Shown: positions 42,475 through 52,130 of the stretch, one piece after another | Layout of the letters: every line of letters begins with the position of its first letter | Numbering within the stretch: the first letter of the stretch is position 1 | Assembly (NCBI RefSeq): GCF_004310335.1 | Contig: NZ_SIRS01000004.1 | Coordinates: 413,856 to 477,855 of the forward strand | DNA from: Hyunsoonleella pacifica | Lineage (GTDB): Bacteria > Bacteroidota > Bacteroidia > Flavobacteriales > Flavobacteriaceae | DNA length: 64,000 bases | Direction: 5' to 3' | The notes under the pieces: generated by a model | What the model saw: only the letters and a program-made list of their open reading frames with translations | Databases searched by the model: none | Told to the model about the DNA's origin: nothing | Program-made: the position numbers and the translations under genes

Positions 42475-44019
42475 CTATTTCATCTTCATTAACCAATTAC
42501 GTACATCAACTTCTTTTTTGATGATAACCCTTAAATCATCAATCTTTACACGTTGCTGTTCCATAGTATCTCTATGACGTATAGTTACGGTATTGTCTTC
42601 TAAAGTATCATGATCTACTGTGATACAAAATGGTGTGCCATTGGCATCTTGTCGTCTGTAACGTCTACCCACAGCATCTTTTTCATCGTAAATAATGTTG
42701 AAATCCCATTTTAAATCTTCAACAATATTACGCGCTATTTCTGGTAAACCATCTTTTTTAACTAAAGGCAAAACAGCTGCCTTAACTGGCGCCAAAACAC
42801 TTGGTAATTTTAACACTGTTCTAGTAGTTCCGTTTTCTAATTCCTCCTCTTGTAACGCATTAGAAAAAACAGCTAAAAACATGCGATCTAAACCAATAGA
42901 AGTTTCTAAAACATAAGGCACATAACTTTTATTTTCTTCTGGATCGAAGTATTGTAATTTTTTGCCAGAGAATTTTTCATGCTGACTTAAATCAAAATCA
43001 GTTCTAGAATGAATCCCCTCTAATTCTTTAAACCCAAACGGAAATTTAAACTCAATATCTGCAGCAGCATCAGCATAATGTGCTAATTTTTCGTGATCAT
43101 GAAAGCGATAGTTTTCTTCTCCCATGCCTAATGACAAATGCCACTTTAATCGTGTTTCTTTCCAGTGCTCATACCACTCTGCTTGCGTACCTGGTTTAAT
43201 AAAAAACTGCATTTCCATTTGCTCAAACTCACGCATTCTAAAAATAAATTGCCTTGCAACAATTTCATTCCTAAACGCTTTACCTGTTTGCGCAATACCA
43301 AAAGGAATTTTTAAGCGACTTGTTTTTTGTACGTTTAAAAAATTCACAAATATACCCTGAGCTGTTTCAGGACGTAAGTATAAATCCATGGCACTATCAG
43401 CAGAAGCACCAAGTTTGGTTCCAAACATTAAATTAAACTGTTTAACATCAGTCCAATTTTTGCTTCCAGAAACAGGGCATACAATACCTAAATCAACTAT
43501 TAGCTGTTTAAAATCTTCCAGATTTCCATCATCTTGTACCTGAGTTAATCGCTCCGTAATTTCATCAATTTGTTTTTGTCGGCGAATTACATTTGGATTA
43601 GTCTCTTTAAATTGTTTTTCATCAAAAGCATCTCCAAAACGTTTTTTAGCTTTATTGACATCTTTTTCAATCTTTTCTTTAATCTTTTCTCTAAAATCTT
43701 CAACTAGAACATCTGCGCGGTATCGCTTTTTAGAATCTTTATTATCAATTAAAGGGTCATTAAACGCATCCACATGTCCAGACGCTTTCCACGTGGTAGG
43801 ATGCATAAAAATTGCGGCATCAATACCTACAATATTTTCATTCATCTGTACCATGGCACGCCACCAATAGTCTCTAATGTTCTTTTTTAACTCCGCACCG
43901 TTTTGCGCATAGTCGTAAACTGCGCTTAAACCATCATAAATTTCACTACTTTGAAACACATATCCGTATTCCTTAGCATGCGAAATAACCTTCTTAAATG
44001 TATCATCTTGATTTGCCAT
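42475..44019 (-). CDS. glyS: Glycyl-tRNA synthetase, dimeric type
   Basis: 514 residues of the alpha2 (eukaryote-like, class II) form. Motif 1/2 region LYLRPETAQGIFVNFLNV and QTGKAFRNEIVARQFIFRMREFEQMEMQFF; motif 3 SIGLDRMFLAVFSNAL; then a C-terminal anticodon-binding domain. Charges tRNA-Gly. Confidence 0.97.
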   Translation of the reverse strand: MANQDDTFKKVISHAKEYGYVFQSSEIYDGLSAVYDYAQNGAELKKNIRDYWWRAMVQMNENIVGIDAAIFMHPTTWKASGHVDAFNDPLIDNKDSKKRYRADVLVEDFREKIKEKIEKDVNKAKKRFGDAFDEKQFKETNPNVIRRQKQIDEITERLTQVQDDGNLEDFKQLIVDLGIVCPVSGSKNWTDVKQFNLMFGTKLGASADSAMDLYLRPETAQGIFVNFLNVQKTSRLKIPFGIAQTGKAFRNEIVARQFIFRMREFEQMEMQFFIKPGTQAEWYEHWKETRLKWHLSLGMGEENYRFHDHEKLAHYADAAADIEFKFPFGFKELEGIHSRTDFDLSQHEKFSGKKLQYFDPEENKSYVPYVLETSIGLDRMFLAVFSNALQEEELENGTTRTVLKLPSVLAPVKAAVLPLVKKDGLPEIARNIVEDLKWDFNIIYDEKDAVGRRYRRQDANGTPFCITVDHDTLEDNTVTIRHRDTMEQQRVKIDDLRVIIKKEVDVRNWLMKMK

Positions 44020-44131
44020 AGGTGCAAAAATAAAAAACCGCTCTAAACTGGATAGGTAGTTTGACGAAAATTAAAGCCTAATAGCGTTATTTTTTTACTT
44101 ATGTTTACAAAAGGAAGTAATCTATTCTCTT

Positions 44132-44806
44132 TTGAAATCAGTCATTAACTTACTCTTTCCTAAAGTATGCTATGCATGCTCTAGCCATCTATCCGATAAC
44201 GAAGACACCATTTGCATTAACTGCAGACATGATTTACCTGTTACTGAATTCCACTTTAACAATGATAATACTGTTAAAAAAGTACTACAGGGACGCGCTA
44301 AAATTGAACAAGCCACTGCCCTATTTCGTTTTGAAAAGAAAGGTCCTGTGCAACAACTTATCCATGCTTTAAAATACAAAGGCTCTGAGCATATTGGAAC
44401 ACTTCTAGGAGATTGGCTAGGCGGAGAACTTTGTGAGGTTGAAACCTACCAAACTATTGATATGGTTATTCCTGTACCTATGCACTCTAAGAAACTAAAA
44501 AAAAGAGGCTATAATCAAGTTACTGAATTTGGAAAACAAATAGCAAAGGCATTACATGCAGAGTATGTAGATGATGTTTTAGTAAAAATATCCAACACCA
44601 AATCGCAAACTACCAAAGGACGTTTAGCTAGATGGAACAAAAAAAATGAAATTTTTGCGATAAAAAACATCTTAAAAATTGAAAACAAACATGTACTTTT
44701 AGTTGATGACATTATTACAACGGGAGCTACACTAGAAGGATGTTGCTCTGCTTTACATCAGGCAAAAACCATAAAAATAAGTATAGCTACTATGGCAATA
44801 GCTTAA
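44132..44806 (+). CDS. ComF-family phosphoribosyltransferase-like protein
   Basis: 224 residues. N-terminal zinc-ribbon cysteines (CYACSS ... CINCRHDLP), a central HALKYKGSEHIG motif and the C-terminal PRPP motif HVLLVDDIITTGAT. ComF homologues take part in DNA uptake and in ssDNA processing. Here it is a lone gene without other com genes. Start is TTG 44132, chosen because it precedes the zinc ribbon. Confidence 0.87.
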   Translation: MKSVINLLFPKVCYACSSHLSDNEDTICINCRHDLPVTEFHFNNDNTVKKVLQGRAKIEQATALFRFEKKGPVQQLIHALKYKGSEHIGTLLGDWLGGELCEVETYQTIDMVIPVPMHSKKLKKRGYNQVTEFGKQIAKALHAEYVDDVLVKISNTKSQTTKGRLARWNKKNEIFAIKNILKIENKHVLLVDDIITTGATLEGCCSALHQAKTIKISIATMAIA

Positions 44807-44841
44807 CAATTTTTACGTTTATTTTTAAGGCAAATTTTATG

Positions 44842-44849
44842 TAGGTTTG
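44842..44849 (+). promoter_or_regulatory. -7 element of the Ig-like lipoprotein gene
   Basis: TAGGTTTG fits TAnnTTTG, 19 bp before ATG 44869. Confidence 0.4.
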
Positions 44850-44868
44850 CTTAAAATTTGATAAAGCA

Positions 44869-46482
44869 ATGTGCAATAAGTTTTTTAATTTTTTTTTAGC
44901 TATTATAATTGGTTGTATTTTTATTAACTGCGCTAATAGGGGTAGACCAGAGGGAGGAGAAAAAGATATAGATCCTCCTGTAATTGTAAGTACATCTCCA
45001 AAAAATTATTCTACCAATTTTAGCACAAAAGAAATAAAGATTGAATTTGACGAATACATCAAAATCAAAAACTTACAGAAGCAATTAATTATCTCGCCTC
45101 CAATGAAAACGCAACCCGAAATTACACCACTGGGAGCAGCGAGTAAAACCATTAGAATACGAATTTTTGACACACTTCCGCCTAATACTACTTATGCTTT
45201 TAACTTTGGTAATAGTATTGAGGATAATAATGAAGGCAATCCATACACCTACTATCGCTACGTATTTTCTACTGGAGATTTTATTGATTCTTTAACTGTT
45301 TCTGGAAACATTACTGATGCTTTACTTCGTGAACCCGAAACTTTTGTATCTGTGATGCTATACGAAGTAGACTCTATATTTACAGATTCAATAATTTATA
45401 AAGAAACCCCTAAGTATATTACAAACACATTGGATAGCGTTACCTCTTTCACTATAGAAAACGCTAAGGCAGGTAAGTATTTACTAGTAGCTCTAAAAGA
45501 CAAAAATGGAGATAATATTTACCAGCAAAAGTCAGATCAGATAGCTTTTAAAAAGGAATTTATTACCCTGCCAACTGATAGCACATACAACCTTAGGCTC
45601 TTTAACGAAATTATAGATTTTACCCCGTCTAGACCTCTGTTAGTTAATGCAGAAAAAATTATGGTTGGGTATGAAGGAAATCCTGATGGCATAGCATTTT
45701 CGTTGGATTCTGAAGTACCACAAGACTTTGAATATAGAATTTCTAAAGACAAAAAAACAGATACTTTATACTATTGGTATAAACCCAAATTAGAAGTTGA
45801 TTCTTTAATAATGAATATTGAGCATCCACAAGCCTCAAAAACATATACAGTTAGGATACGTGATAAGGAGCGTGATTCTTTAATAATTGAAGCTCAACCT
45901 GATGGCTCCATTCGTTACGATGAAGATTTCAAAGTTTCTGGAAATATTCCGTTTACAAAATTTGATAAAACAAAAGTAACCTTGATAGACCGAGATTCTT
46001 CTCTTGTTCCCTTCTCTATCAAAACTTATGATTCATTGTCAAACGCATATATCTTTGAGTTTGAAAAAACTGAGAATAACGAGTATGAAATGACTATTTT
46101 ACCGGAAGCTTTTACAGATTTTTTTGAAAATACAAATGACACATTGCAATACACCTTAAGAACTAAAAAGCAGGATAGTTATGGGAATTTACGTGTAAAG
46201 ATCAATAATGGAGTGTATCCCATTATAGTTCAGCTTACAGATAAAAGTGGAAAAGTAAAATATGAGCAATATGCTACTGAGCAAAGAGTGTTTGACTTTT
46301 TAAATATCAATCCTGGCAGTTATTTTGTTAGAGTAATTTTTGATTCTAATGGAAATCAAGTTTATGATACTGGTAATTATCTTAAAAAAATTCAACCAGA
46401 AATTGTTAAACATTCTGAGAAGCAATTAGACGAAGTACGTGCAGGTTGGGATGTTGAAGCTACCTTTACTCTGAAAAATTAA
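44869..46482 (+). CDS. Lipoprotein with bacterial Ig-like (SbsA-type) domain
   Basis: 537 residues. Lipobox ends at Cys21 (IFINC). An N-terminal Ig-like domain (IVSTSPKNYSTNFSTKEIKIEFDEYIKIKNLQKQLIISPP ... NTTYAFNFG) is followed by several carboxypeptidase-like/Ig repeats (GKYLLVALKDKNGDNIYQ; SYFVRVIFDSNGNQVYDTG). Such lipoproteins are found widely in Flavobacteriaceae and may sit on the cell surface. Overlaps the amidase gene by 17 bp at its 3' end. Confidence 0.88.
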   Translation: MCNKFFNFFLAIIIGCIFINCANRGRPEGGEKDIDPPVIVSTSPKNYSTNFSTKEIKIEFDEYIKIKNLQKQLIISPPMKTQPEITPLGAASKTIRIRIFDTLPPNTTYAFNFGNSIEDNNEGNPYTYYRYVFSTGDFIDSLTVSGNITDALLREPETFVSVMLYEVDSIFTDSIIYKETPKYITNTLDSVTSFTIENAKAGKYLLVALKDKNGDNIYQQKSDQIAFKKEFITLPTDSTYNLRLFNEIIDFTPSRPLLVNAEKIMVGYEGNPDGIAFSLDSEVPQDFEYRISKDKKTDTLYYWYKPKLEVDSLIMNIEHPQASKTYTVRIRDKERDSLIIEAQPDGSIRYDEDFKVSGNIPFTKFDKTKVTLIDRDSSLVPFSIKTYDSLSNAYIFEFEKTENNEYEMTILPEAFTDFFENTNDTLQYTLRTKKQDSYGNLRVKINNGVYPIIVQLTDKSGKVKYEQYATEQRVFDFLNINPGSYFVRVIFDSNGNQVYDTGNYLKKIQPEIVKHSEKQLDEVRAGWDVEATFTLKN

Positions 46483-47248
46483 AACTGTCTCTGTCTTCTA
46501 AAAACTTTAGTGCATTTCTATATTTTCTAACATGATTTTTAGATAAAGTAACAACTTCTACAAAGTCTTGATTTAATGGTATTTCAGATATACGCTTTCC
46601 TAAAACATCATAAACAGCTGTACTCCCACAGTATTTAGCACCTACGCCATCAACACCTATCCTGTTTACACCAATACTATAACTCATATTTTCAATAGCT
46701 CTTGCTTTAAGCAGTGTATCCCAGGCATCAATTCTTGTTACAGGCCAATTGGCAACATAAAGTAACACATCATAATCATCAGTATTTCTTGCCCAAACCG
46801 GGAACCTTAAATCGTAACAAATCAATGGACAAATTTTCCACCCTTGATAATTTACAATTAACTTGCTTTTACCAGCAGTATAAACTTTGTGCTCTCCTGC
46901 TAAAGTAAATGTATGCCGTTTATTGTAATGCGATATTTTCCCTGATGGCTCAACAAATAAAAGTCTATTATAATACTTATTATGCTCCAAAATTACGATA
47001 CTTCCTACAATAGCTGATTGAAATTTTTCTGCCAAAGTTACCATCCAAGATACAGTAACACCTTCCATAGTTTCAGCTACTTTACCTGCATTCATAGTAA
47101 ATCCTGATGTAAACATTTCTGGCAGAATAATAACATCAACGTTTTCTTTAATACTTTGTAGTTTGTTTTGGAAAGCTTTACGGTTACGCTCAGGGTCTTC
47201 CCAAAACAAATCGGTTTGTAATAATGCTATTTTCAATGTTTCCTGCAT
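46466..47248 (-). CDS. Nitrilase-family amidohydrolase, omega-amidase type
   Basis: 260 residues with the catalytic triad Glu44 (ILPEMFTSGF), Lys110 (HYNKRHTFTLAGE) and Cys144 (LICYDLRFP). Closest in pattern to YafV/Nit2 omega-amidases, which hydrolyse alpha-ketoglutaramate or alpha-ketosuccinamate. Cytosolic. Confidence 0.92.
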   Translation of the reverse strand: MQETLKIALLQTDLFWEDPERNRKAFQNKLQSIKENVDVIILPEMFTSGFTMNAGKVAETMEGVTVSWMVTLAEKFQSAIVGSIVILEHNKYYNRLLFVEPSGKISHYNKRHTFTLAGEHKVYTAGKSKLIVNYQGWKICPLICYDLRFPVWARNTDDYDVLLYVANWPVTRIDAWDTLLKARAIENMSYSIGVNRIGVDGVGAKYCGSTAVYDVLGKRISEIPLNQDFVEVVTLSKNHVRKYRNALKFLEDRDSFNFSE

Positions 47249-47264
47249 AGGGTATAAAAATAAA

Positions 47265-47297
47265 AAGAGTTCAAAAAAATATTTTTTTTGAACTCTT
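47265..47297 (-). terminator. Terminator downstream of the 160-residue gene
   Basis: AAGAGTTCAAAAAAAT and its complement form a long A/T-rich stem; a T-run follows on the minus strand. Confidence 0.7.
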
Positions 47298-47357
47298 AAG
47301 ATATCATATAATTTTAAGTAATCAAACCAGATTTAAGACAAATCTAGTTTTGAATAT

Positions 47358-47840
47358 CTATTTTAATTTCTTTTTTGTTTTAATCACATTAGCATGCAGC
47401 TTTTCAATTTTTTCTAACCATTTTTTCTCATCCATTGGAGACAATTTGCCCTTACTTTTAAGCTTTTCATACTTCTCTTGCGCAGCTTGGTATTTCTTAG
47501 TTGCTTTATTATAATTAGATTGCGCTTTTTCTTTTTGCTTTAAGGCTTTTTCTGCTTTTTTTCTCTTTTTCTCAGATTTTTTTTGCTCTTTCTCTGCCTT
47601 CTCTACTCTTTTCTGTGTTGCTACTGCTTCTACTGCTGCTTGTTTTCTTTTTTCAAACTCAGCTAAGATTTTTGCTTTTTCCTCTTCACTCAACGTATCA
47701 GTCACATCTACTCCATTGTTTAAAATAGTGCCTTTTTTAACTTCATATATACTATCATTAACTTTAATTTCTTGAGCTGATACTGATATTCCAATCAAAA
47801 TAAACGTTATCAATAATATAAATCTAAATAAATTCTTCAT
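47358..47840 (-). CDS. Exported Lys/Ala/Glu-rich coiled-coil protein
   Basis: 160 residues. Signal peptide (about 1-22, ending VSAQ), then a short strand region (KVNDSIYEVKKGTILNNG) and, from residue 57 on, an almost unbroken charged helix (KAEKEQKKSEKKRKKAEKAL) typical of a coiled coil. It should be periplasmic. No family recognised. Confidence 0.75.
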   Translation of the reverse strand: MKNLFRFILLITFILIGISVSAQEIKVNDSIYEVKKGTILNNGVDVTDTLSEEEKAKILAEFEKRKQAAVEAVATQKRVEKAEKEQKKSEKKRKKAEKALKQKEKAQSNYNKATKKYQAAQEKYEKLKSKGKLSPMDEKKWLEKIEKLHANVIKTKKKLK

Positions 47841-47905
47841 TGTCTAAATACTTTAATATTTAGACGCTGTACTTGATAAAAAGTCACTTTTAATGGTTAA
47901 AAAGA

Positions 47906-49684
47906 TTATACTATTTCCATTTTCTTCAAAAGGAAACTTGCATTCATATTTTTACAAACACCTTGTTTTAACTTATAATCAAAATGTAGTTCATCATTAA
48001 TAATTTTAGCATCAAAATAATAGTTTTTAATAGCTTCTAGTTCTTTTTCTGCTTCACACAAACTTAAATCATGAGTTGCTATAATACCTGTAGCATTAGA
48101 AGATACTAGCTTCTCTACAAACTTCCTTGAACCAATTGCTTTATCAGTGCTATTTGTACCCTTTAATATCTCATCTAATACTATAAAATATGGATCTTCG
48201 TTTATGGTATCAACAATATATTTCAATCTTGTTAATTCTGAGAAGAAATACGAACTATCATCAGTTAAAGAATCTGATGTACGCATACTTGTTATTAATT
48301 TTATTGGAGTATAAAAACTAGATTTAGCACATACTGGTAAACCAACATTGGCCATAACTATATGTAGGGAAATCGTTCTTAAAAATGTACTTTTACCAGC
48401 CATATTTGCTCCAGTTACTATAAAAAACTGCTCCTTTTCTATAATAACATCGCTATCCACCCTTTTGCCGGCGTTTAAAAGTGGGTGTCCTAAACCTTCT
48501 GATTTAATAATATGTTTGCTATTATGAATTACAGGGAACACGTACTCTGGATGGTTGTACACAAAATTCCCTAAAGTACTGTAAGCATCAAAGAATGACA
48601 CAACTTCAAACCAATCAACAACCTTTGTTTTATATGTTTCTATCCATTGTTCTATTCTGTAAGTATTTTTTATATCAGTTAAAAAAAGACCGTTGCCAAA
48701 AATTGCTCCTATTATATTATTTCTATTGTCTAAGGCATCTAAAGACCTTGATAGCTTTTTAAAAATTACTGATGCTTTTTCTGTTTCTGACTTAATTTGC
48801 TTTTGCTTTTGCTGTAATAATTCGGACTGAAATATTTCGTTTTCAATTAAATCTAGCAAAACGGTATACTGACGAAAGGTGTCTTTTACCTTATCTACAT
48901 TAGAAGATAGTTGATTGGTTTGCTTTACATATTTTCCTGTAAGTGCTAAACCTGCAAAAAACCAAAATCCTAAAATGTTTTGATTGGTAATTACTTCTGT
49001 TGCTATTCCTATAAAAAGTATTATAGTACTCACACTAAACACCAAGGGCATCCATTTTATTAATCTTGGTAAAAAAGATTTGTAATTCCCCAACCAACTA
49101 ATTATAGTTTTTGCTGGTGTTTCAACGGCAACCAAACTTGCATTAGCAGCATAAAATTGCCTCCATTTAGGTTTCGAAGCTAATTCTTTTATTACTTCTT
49201 GACGTAGCTTCACATTATTAACTTCATTTGCTTTTATAGCATTAGCTAACTGCTCTTTTCCTTCTTTTGTTTCTGTTCTGTTAACATATTGAAAGAAAGA
49301 GCCACGACCAAACAAATCTATATCTAGACTATAATAATGTTTAGGATCTTGAAATTCTAAACCTTTATCCCTATCATAAAACTCTCCTGATGCTATAGTA
49401 AGTTCATCTTGATTAATTTTAATTAATGCATCATAAAATTTCTTTTGATGTTTTACATGGGTATGATTCGCAAGTAAGTACACAAAAAGCGCAATACACA
49501 CTACTGCTATTATTAGTGCTAATTGCCAAAAGCTGAAATAAAAACAAATACCAAAAGCTGCTGCAAGAAATACCAAAACACGTAATGTACTTAAAACTGT
49601 CATTCGCTTGTATAGTGCTTTTGACTGAAGTTTGTAATGCTCTAGACGTTCTCGGTAGTATTCAGTAGGGTTTGTGTGTGTCAT
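47906..49684 (-). CDS. Membrane-anchored MutS-like ATPase
   Basis: 592 residues. The C-terminal ATPase is of MutS type: Walker A GANMAGKSTFLRT (about 425-437), TSDSLTDDSSYFFSEL, Walker B YFIVLDEILKGTNSTDKAIGS (about 495-515) and IIATHDLSL. The N-terminal DNA-binding and connector domains of MutS1 are absent. Instead there are hydrophobic segments near 33-68 and 215-255, so the protein is probably held in the membrane. Not the mismatch repair MutS; role unknown. Confidence 0.88.
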   Translation of the reverse strand: MTHTNPTEYYRERLEHYKLQSKALYKRMTVLSTLRVLVFLAAAFGICFYFSFWQLALIIAVVCIALFVYLLANHTHVKHQKKFYDALIKINQDELTIASGEFYDRDKGLEFQDPKHYYSLDIDLFGRGSFFQYVNRTETKEGKEQLANAIKANEVNNVKLRQEVIKELASKPKWRQFYAANASLVAVETPAKTIISWLGNYKSFLPRLIKWMPLVFSVSTIILFIGIATEVITNQNILGFWFFAGLALTGKYVKQTNQLSSNVDKVKDTFRQYTVLLDLIENEIFQSELLQQKQKQIKSETEKASVIFKKLSRSLDALDNRNNIIGAIFGNGLFLTDIKNTYRIEQWIETYKTKVVDWFEVVSFFDAYSTLGNFVYNHPEYVFPVIHNSKHIIKSEGLGHPLLNAGKRVDSDVIIEKEQFFIVTGANMAGKSTFLRTISLHIVMANVGLPVCAKSSFYTPIKLITSMRTSDSLTDDSSYFFSELTRLKYIVDTINEDPYFIVLDEILKGTNSTDKAIGSRKFVEKLVSSNATGIIATHDLSLCEAEKELEAIKNYYFDAKIINDELHFDYKLKQGVCKNMNASFLLKKMEIV

Positions 49685-49708
49685 TTTATAATTAAAATGT
49701 AAATAAAC

Positions 49709-49737
49709 AAAAAAGCCCTGAAATTATTCAGAGCTCT
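49709..49737 (-). terminator. Terminator downstream of the zinc metallopeptidase gene
   Basis: GCTCTGAA pairs with TTCAGGGC (one G-T pair) and a T-run follows on the minus strand. Confidence 0.6.
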
Positions 49738-49758
49738 TATATTTAATAATCTTTTGTT

Positions 49759-50451
49759 TTAATCTCTTCCAAATACTTGAAGTGCCCAGTATAATAAGTT
49801 CGCTAAGGCACCAATTGCAGCAACAAGATATGTTCTTGCAGCCCATTTTAATGCATCTTCTGAACCTTTATATTCTTCTGGTGTAACTATATTTTTATTC
49901 TTTAACCAAGCTAATGCTCTATTACTAGCATCATATTCTACAGGTAAGGTTATAAAACTAAACAAAGTTGCTGCCCCCATCATTACTAAACCAGCTACAG
50001 CAACCCACCATCCTAAACCTAGCCCCGCAGCTCCACCTAAAACAAGACCACCAATAATTAACCATTGAGACATACCGGAAGTTACACTTACAACTGGCAC
50101 TAATGTAGATCGCATCTGTAGCCAACTATAGGCTTTTGCATGTTGTACAGCATGACCAACCTCATGAGCTGCTACAGCTGCAGCAGCGGCATTTCGCTCA
50201 TTGTAAACAGCCTCACTTAAATTAACTGTTTTATTCTTTGGATTGTAATGGTCTGTTAATCGTCCTGGTGTAGAAATCACTTCAACGTCATAAATACCGT
50301 GGTCTGACAACATTTTTTGTGCTACCTCAGCACCACTCATGCCATTTCTTAAGTGAATTTTTGAATACTTTTCAAACTTTCGCTTCAAAGTATTGCTTAC
50401 AGCCCAACTTGCAAGCATTATTGCTCCAATTAATATATAATATCCAAACAT
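49759..50451 (-). CDS. YugP-like membrane zinc metallopeptidase
   Basis: 230 residues. Membrane segments at about 3-20, 115-140, 142-165 and 205-225. HEVGHAVQH gives His96, Glu97 and His100 of a zinc site, preceded by TDHYNPKNKTVNLSEAVYN, the family's signature. YugP-type peptidases have no established substrate. Confidence 0.9.
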   Translation of the reverse strand: MFGYYILIGAIMLASWAVSNTLKRKFEKYSKIHLRNGMSGAEVAQKMLSDHGIYDVEVISTPGRLTDHYNPKNKTVNLSEAVYNERNAAAAAVAAHEVGHAVQHAKAYSWLQMRSTLVPVVSVTSGMSQWLIIGGLVLGGAAGLGLGWWVAVAGLVMMGAATLFSFITLPVEYDASNRALAWLKNKNIVTPEEYKGSEDALKWAARTYLVAAIGALANLLYWALQVFGRD

Positions 50452-50532
50452 GATTTACTTTTTAAAATTTGTAATAAATATAGCAATAATTACGCCAATT
50501 CTTGATAATGAAATTTTGTCAGGCTGAGTAAA

Positions 50533-51633
50533 CTACACCTTTTCAAACTCTAAATCAAAAGCTTCAGCTATTTCTTTATAAACTATTTTTCCATTTACAA
50601 CATTAAGTCCTTTAGCTAGCGATTTGTTTTTCTCACATGCTTTTTCCCATCCCATATCTGCTAATTTAATTACATAAGGTAAAGTAACATTGGTAAGCCC
50701 CATAGTTGATGTGTAAGGTACTGCACCAGGCATATTAGCTACACTATAGTGCACAACATCATCAATTATATAAGTAGGGTCTTGATGCGTAGTAGGTTTA
50801 GTAGTTTCAAAACATCCACCTTGATCAACAGCTACATCTACCATAACAGTACCTGGTCGCATATCTTTTAACATATCTTTTGTGATTAACTTAGGGGCTT
50901 TAGCGCCTTTAATTAATACACCCCCAATAATTAAATCAGAATCTTTTACATGTTTTCTAATATTATATTCGCTAGAAAACTCACTAATCACATTATTAGG
51001 CATAGTTTCACTTACATGCCGTAGCGCTTTCATGTTGATATCTAAAATAAAAACATTTGCTCCTAAACCAGAAGCCATACGCGCTGCTTGAACGCCAACT
51101 ATTCCAGCTCCCAAAATCAATACTTTTGCTGGTGGCACTCCAGGGATTCCTCCTAATAAGATACCGCGCCCCATAATTGGTTTTTCTAGATATTTAGCTC
51201 CTTGCTGAATTGACATACGCCCTGCTACTTCAGACATGGGAATGAGTAAAGGTAAAGATCCATCTTTATCTTCTACTGTTTCATAAGCTATACAAACGGC
51301 TTTACTATCAACCATGGCTTTAGTTAACACTTCGCTAGATGCAAAGTGAAAATAAGTAAATACAACTTGACCTTCCTTTATCAAAGCATATTCCTTTTCA
51401 ATAGGCTCTTTTACTTTAACAATCATTTCAGCGACATCATAAACTTCTTCTATAGTATTTAGAATAGTTGCCCCTGCATCTATATAATCTTCATCTGGAA
51501 ACCCACTATTATACCCTGCATCTTTTTGAATAAATACAGTATGGTTTCTTTTTGTTAATTCGAAAACACCTGAAGGCGTCATTCCTACACGGTTTTCGTT
51601 ATTTTTAATTTCTATGGGAACTCCAATTTTCAT
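50533..51633 (-). CDS. ald: Alanine dehydrogenase
   Basis: 366 residues; NAD-dependent interconversion of alanine and pyruvate. N-terminal GVPIEIKNNENRVGMTPSGV, the substrate-site segment MSEVAGRMSIQQGAKYLEK and the NAD-binding VLILGAGIVGVQAARMASGLGANV agree with the Ald family; residues after 370 typical of transhydrogenase are absent. Single gene. Confidence 0.95.
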   Translation of the reverse strand: MKIGVPIEIKNNENRVGMTPSGVFELTKRNHTVFIQKDAGYNSGFPDEDYIDAGATILNTIEEVYDVAEMIVKVKEPIEKEYALIKEGQVVFTYFHFASSEVLTKAMVDSKAVCIAYETVEDKDGSLPLLIPMSEVAGRMSIQQGAKYLEKPIMGRGILLGGIPGVPPAKVLILGAGIVGVQAARMASGLGANVFILDINMKALRHVSETMPNNVISEFSSEYNIRKHVKDSDLIIGGVLIKGAKAPKLITKDMLKDMRPGTVMVDVAVDQGGCFETTKPTTHQDPTYIIDDVVHYSVANMPGAVPYTSTMGLTNVTLPYVIKLADMGWEKACEKNKSLAKGLNVVNGKIVYKEIAEAFDLEFEKV

Positions 51634-51844
51634 CTTTCAATTTTTAAGTTAAAAAACAATTTTGATTTAAAAACGTAATACGAGTGCAATATTACTATAT
51701 TGAATTGAAAATAAATTACAAACCTTTATTTTTTTTGAATTTTCAATATCGATTTTAACAATATGTTAGGAATTACATAAAACACGAGCTTTTCAAATTG
51801 CTCTAGTTACACTGTTTATTTTATAATAATTGATAGATTACTGT

Positions 51845-52111
51845 CTACTGTTTACCATATTTAAGCTTATAATATAATAACAGTATAGTAGAAATTACAG
51901 TGATCGCATTAGCAAAAATCATTGAAGGACTATGAAGTAAAACCCCATATATGAGCCATAATATAATACCAATAAAAAACAGAATTAGCATCGGCAATGA
52001 TAAACTGGAAACATCTTTGGTTTTCCATGTTTTGTATACTTGTGGTAAAAATGCAATTGTTGTAAGCACTGCTGCTCCAAAACCTATTGCTTCATTTACA
52101 TCAAAACCCAT
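51845..52111 (-). CDS. SemiSWEET sugar transporter
   Basis: 88 residues with three transmembrane helices, a half-unit that dimerises into a sugar facilitator. The PQ motif (TIAFLPQVYKTWKTKDVSSLS) lies in helix 1 and LWLIYGVLLHSPSMIFANAI in helix 2-3. Substrate likely glucose or sucrose, inferred from family. Confidence 0.92.
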   Translation of the reverse strand: MGFDVNEAIGFGAAVLTTIAFLPQVYKTWKTKDVSSLSLPMLILFFIGIILWLIYGVLLHSPSMIFANAITVISTILLLYYKLKYGKQ

Positions 52112-52130
52112 AATTTATTTACCTTGGGCT

